Part shown: positions 14,252-16,507 of the stretch, piece after piece
Position numbering within the stretch: position 1 is the first letter of the stretch
Layout: the number at the start of each line of letters is the position of its first letter
NCBI GenBank assembly: GCA_947424985.1
Contig: CANDYN010000013.1
Span: 1-16,507 of the forward strand
DNA length: 16,507 bases
Reading direction: 5' to 3'
DNA from: Rickettsiales bacterium
Lineage (GTDB): Bacteria; Pseudomonadota; Alphaproteobacteria; Rickettsiales; Deianiraeaceae
Made by a program: the position numbers and the translations under genes
The notes under the pieces: model-generated
Told to the model about the DNA's origin: nothing
Databases searched by the model: none
Seen by the model: the letters and a program-made list of their open reading frames with translations, nothing else

Positions 14252-15390
14252 TTTGAAATATAATTAACAAATTTAACACCCTCTTCCGTAGGTTTTATAA
14301 AAAGATCTGAAAAATCAAGCAAATTTTTCTTCTTTAAATCCCCAAGACTACCGCGATCAAGCTCGCTCAAAAGATCAATTCCAATGCGGTTCTTTATATC
14401 CAAAATATCGATTCCATCGCGAATCCTAAGTCCCATAAGCAAAATCTCCGAAATCTGATTTTCTTTTGAAATTTCGGAAAATTTTTGTAACCCTCGTCCA
14501 TTTTTTTGGCACGCCTCATCCCATTTTTTTGGCACATGGAAATTCATCGTTTCAAAACGTCGATCGCCAATCTTAACCCTTCCGTGCGCCCCCGGTCCAA
14601 TTCCAATATAATCCTTAATCTTCCAATAGCCTAAATTATGTTTCGACTCATAACTCTTTTTCGCGTAATTTGATACTTCATACTGCAATAAACCAAAGCC
14701 AGCAGCAATTTCTGTTGTTTTTTCGTACATATCCTCAAGCTCGGAAGATTGCGGTAAAATAAGTTGATTTTTCTTATGCATCGAAAAAAATTCCGTCCCC
14801 TTTTCAATCGTCAAATTGTAAATCGAAATATGATTCATTGTAAAATTTTTCATCGCGTATAAAAGCTCATCACTCCAAGATTTTATATCCTGACCTGGAA
14901 CGCCAAACATCAAATCAAATGAAACATTTTTAAAAATTTCACTTGCAGATTTGATTGCGAATTCAGCCTCGTCCTTTGAATGCTCCCGCCCAAGAATTTT
15001 TAAATTTTCAGACGAAAAAGACTGAACTCCGATTGAAACACGATTTATTCCAGCTTTTGAGAAATCTAAAAACTTCGCAATTTCAAATGAAGTTGGATTT
15101 GCCTCAAGTGTTATTTCAAGATTTTCGCCAATTTTAAAGTTTTTTATAACGCAATGAATAATGTCAGAAACTTCACTGGCTTCCATTAAAGAAGGCGTAC
15201 CTCCCCCGAAAAAAATCGTTCTTACCAAGTGCGTCGATGAAATTTCATTGGCGTAGGCTTTTATCTCAGACAAATACGAGGAAAGTAAAGATTTTCTATC
15301 TTCACCGGCATACACAAAACTATTGAAATCACAATACGGACAAAGGGATTTACAAAAAGGCCAATGTATATAAACATGTAAATCCTGCAC
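14230..15390 (-). CDS. hemW: Radical SAM haem chaperone HemW (HemN-like)
   Basis: 386 residues. HemW binds haem and is thought to deliver it to membrane haemoproteins; older annotations call it oxygen-independent coproporphyrinogen oxidase. The radical SAM cluster motif is C13-x3-C17-x2-C20, followed by D21-F22; true HemN has a fourth cysteine where F22 sits, which favours HemW. Also seen: FFGGGTPSLM at 60-69, EANPT at 96-100, RVSIGVQSF at 117-125, GVPGQ at 163-167, H251-N-L-G-Y-W256 and GPGAHG at 265-270. The C-terminal HemN domain follows. The start is a GTG at 15390 that shares one base with the lon stop (TAGTG); the conserved YIHWPFC at residues 7-13 fixes this start closely. Co-transcribed with lon and with the lipoprotein gene that overlaps its 3' end. 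Confidence 0.92.
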   Translation of the reverse strand: MQDLHVYIHWPFCKSLCPYCDFNSFVYAGEDRKSLLSSYLSEIKAYANEISSTHLVRTIFFGGGTPSLMEASEVSDIIHCVIKNFKIGENLEITLEANPTSFEIAKFLDFSKAGINRVSIGVQSFSSENLKILGREHSKDEAEFAIKSASEIFKNVSFDLMFGVPGQDIKSWSDELLYAMKNFTMNHISIYNLTIEKGTEFFSMHKKNQLILPQSSELEDMYEKTTEIAAGFGLLQYEVSNYAKKSYESKHNLGYWKIKDYIGIGPGAHGRVKIGDRRFETMNFHVPKKWDEACQKNGRGLQKFSEISKENQISEILLMGLRIRDGIDILDIKNRIGIDLLSELDRGSLGDLKKKNLLDFSDLFIKPTEEGVKFVNYISKCLLGIA

Positions 15391-16507
15391 TAATTCTCAA
15401 ATAAACTATTCATATCGGTTTTGTCGATCTTTTTCTCTTTCTTCTTAACTCCCTTAGTCTTCGTTTCAAGCTTTACTTTTTTTGGCTTCGCAGCTACCTT
15501 TATTGATTTAAACCCTTCAGTAAAAGCAACTTTTACAACATCATCAAGCGTCTTACAGGGATGTATCTTGAGCTTTGAAAGTATATCCTGCGGAATTTCC
15601 TCCAAATCTTTCATGTTCTGAATCGGAATTGCAACCTCAAAAATTTGCTTTGAACGAACCGCAGAAGTAAGCTTTTCACGCAAACCACCAATTGCCAAAA
15701 CCCTGCCACGAAGGGTCATTTCCCCCGTCATAGCTATATCGCTTCGAACTGGACGATTAGTTAAAATCGAAATTATCGCCGTACAAATCGTAACACCAGC
15801 CGAAGGTCCGTCTTTCGGCGTTGCACCTTCAGGCGCGTGTATATGTATGTCAATTTTTGAAAAATCTTCCTTAATTCCAAATTTTTCAGCGTTTGCCTTG
15901 ATATAACTATATCCAGCCTGAATCGACTCTTTCATGACATCGCCCAAGCTTCCCGTAAATTTTAGTCCGCCTTTTCCTTTTAGCTTTATCGCCTCAATTA
16001 ACAAAACATCACCGCCAACACTGGTATATGCAAGTCCATTTACAACACCAACCATGCTTTCCTCCTCAAGTTCGGAATGTGAAAATTTCTCAACCCCAAG
16101 ATACTTTTTTACGTCGCTTGCAATAATTTTAACTTTTTCGTTTACTTTTTTCTTGGTTTTCTTTTGCATATCGCTCTCAGCCGGTATCAATTCGAAAACC
16201 TCAGCAGCATCTTCGCTCGCTGTTTTTTTGCTAAGCATTTTTACAACATTTTTCCTAGCTATTTTAAAAATACATCTCTCAAGCTCACGAACTCCCGACT
16301 CACGCGTATATTTATCAATTAAAACTCGAATCGCCTCGTCTTCAAATTCAACGTCTTGAGCTTTAATTCCACACTCTCCAAATTTCGTCGGAATTAAATA
16401 TTTCTTCGCAATTTCAAGCTTTTCCTGTTCTAAATAACTCGGAATATTTATAAGCTCCATCCTGTCTCTTAGTGGTGCAGGAATTTTTAAACTATTTGCA
16501 GTTGCAA
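15390..16507 (-). CDS. lon: ATP-dependent protease Lon, C-terminal half (5' end outside window)
   Basis: The frame is open to the right edge; 371 residues are visible, ending at a TAG at 15390-15392. An internal Met at 16460 is not the start: upstream in frame is TANSLKIPAPLRDR, the AAA+ sensor region of Lon (TAN...IP.PLRDRME). The Walker A and B motifs are off the window. Visible: the small helical AAA+ domain, then the serine protease domain with VNGLAYTSVGGD, TGSLGDVMKESIQ, the catalytic serine (codon 15801-15803) in PKDGPSAG and the catalytic lysine in GLREKL. Compared with E. coli Lon there is an insert of about 26 mostly acidic-then-lysine-rich residues (codons near 16140-16230) and a lysine-rich tail of about 33 residues (codons near 15395-15495). 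Lon degrades misfolded and regulatory proteins in the cytoplasm. hemW starts on its stop codon (TAGTG). Confidence 0.96.
   Translation of the reverse strand, partial: ATANSLKIPAPLRDRMELINIPSYLEQEKLEIAKKYLIPTKFGECGIKAQDVEFEDEAIRVLIDKYTRESGVRELERCIFKIARKNVVKMLSKKTASEDAAEVFELIPAESDMQKKTKKKVNEKVKIIASDVKKYLGVEKFSHSELEEESMVGVVNGLAYTSVGGDVLLIEAIKLKGKGGLKFTGSLGDVMKESIQAGYSYIKANAEKFGIKEDFSKIDIHIHAPEGATPKDGPSAGVTICTAIISILTNRPVRSDIAMTGEMTLRGRVLAIGGLREKLTSAVRSKQIFEVAIPIQNMKDLEEIPQDILSKLKIHPCKTLDDVVKVAFTEGFKSIKVAAKPKKVKLETKTKGVKKKEKKIDKTDMNSLFEN

Noticed and set aside
15440..15490. Lysine-rich Lon tail as a nuclear localisation signal of a host-targeted protein
   Set aside because: Lon is a cytoplasmic protease with no export signal expected; short lysine clusters arise easily in AT-rich genomes.
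15934..16359. 141-residue plus-strand frame rich in Ser, Thr and Phe opposite lon
   Set aside because: Shadow of the well-conserved Lon protease domain; composition is that of reversed lysine/glutamate codons.

Overview
The window is a compact, AT-rich stretch of bacterial chromosome, almost wholly coding, from what is most likely an obligate intracellular alphaproteobacterium (Rickettsiales or Holosporales-like). The strongest clue is a full-length Rickettsia-type ATP/ADP translocase (tlc), the carrier energy parasites use to exchange spent ADP for host ATP. An IalB-like secreted protein, an alphaproteobacterial class-IIA HAD protein and the overall gene style fit this. Having tlc (energy parasitism), dxr (MEP isoprenoid route) and lptD (LPS export) together argues against Anaplasmataceae, which lack tlc and LPS genes, and against Rickettsia proper, which lacks the MEP route. 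Midichloriaceae-like or Holosporales-like bacteria are better candidates. This placement is inference from memory of those families.

Layout, left to right. A minus-strand cluster reads right to left: HAD hydrolase, holC (DNA polymerase III chi), then a secreted IalB-like protein cut by the left edge. Divergent from it is a plus-strand cluster of dxr, ruvA and an unrecognised 176-residue protein. Tail-to-tail with that cluster is gltX (minus). Divergent from gltX is ppa, lptD, tsaD (plus). Tail-to-tail with that, with a 9-base overlap, is ligA plus a small membrane protein (minus). Divergent from ligA is tlc (plus), which ends at a strong intrinsic terminator. Convergent on tlc is lon (cut by the right edge), hemW and a small lipoprotein (minus).

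Most genes are housekeeping: DNA replication and repair (holC, ruvA, ligA), translation and tRNA modification (gltX, tsaD), pyrophosphate removal (ppa), isoprenoid and envelope building (dxr, lptD), proteolysis (lon), haem handling (hemW) and energy uptake from the host (tlc). Neighbouring genes are packed to the limit: ATGA or TAGTG stop/start overlaps at dxr-ruvA, lptD-tsaD, ligA-small membrane gene and lon-hemW, 1-2 base gaps elsewhere, and almost no Shine-Dalgarno sequences. The longest non-coding gap is about 120 bases. I see no tRNA, rRNA, CRISPR array, insertion sequence or prophage gene. Genes without a recognised function are the 176-residue protein (possible PD-(D/E)XK-like nuclease), the 83-residue membrane protein coupled to ligA, and the 143-residue lipoprotein behind hemW. 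I do not see a clear new multi-gene system; these three are the best places to look.
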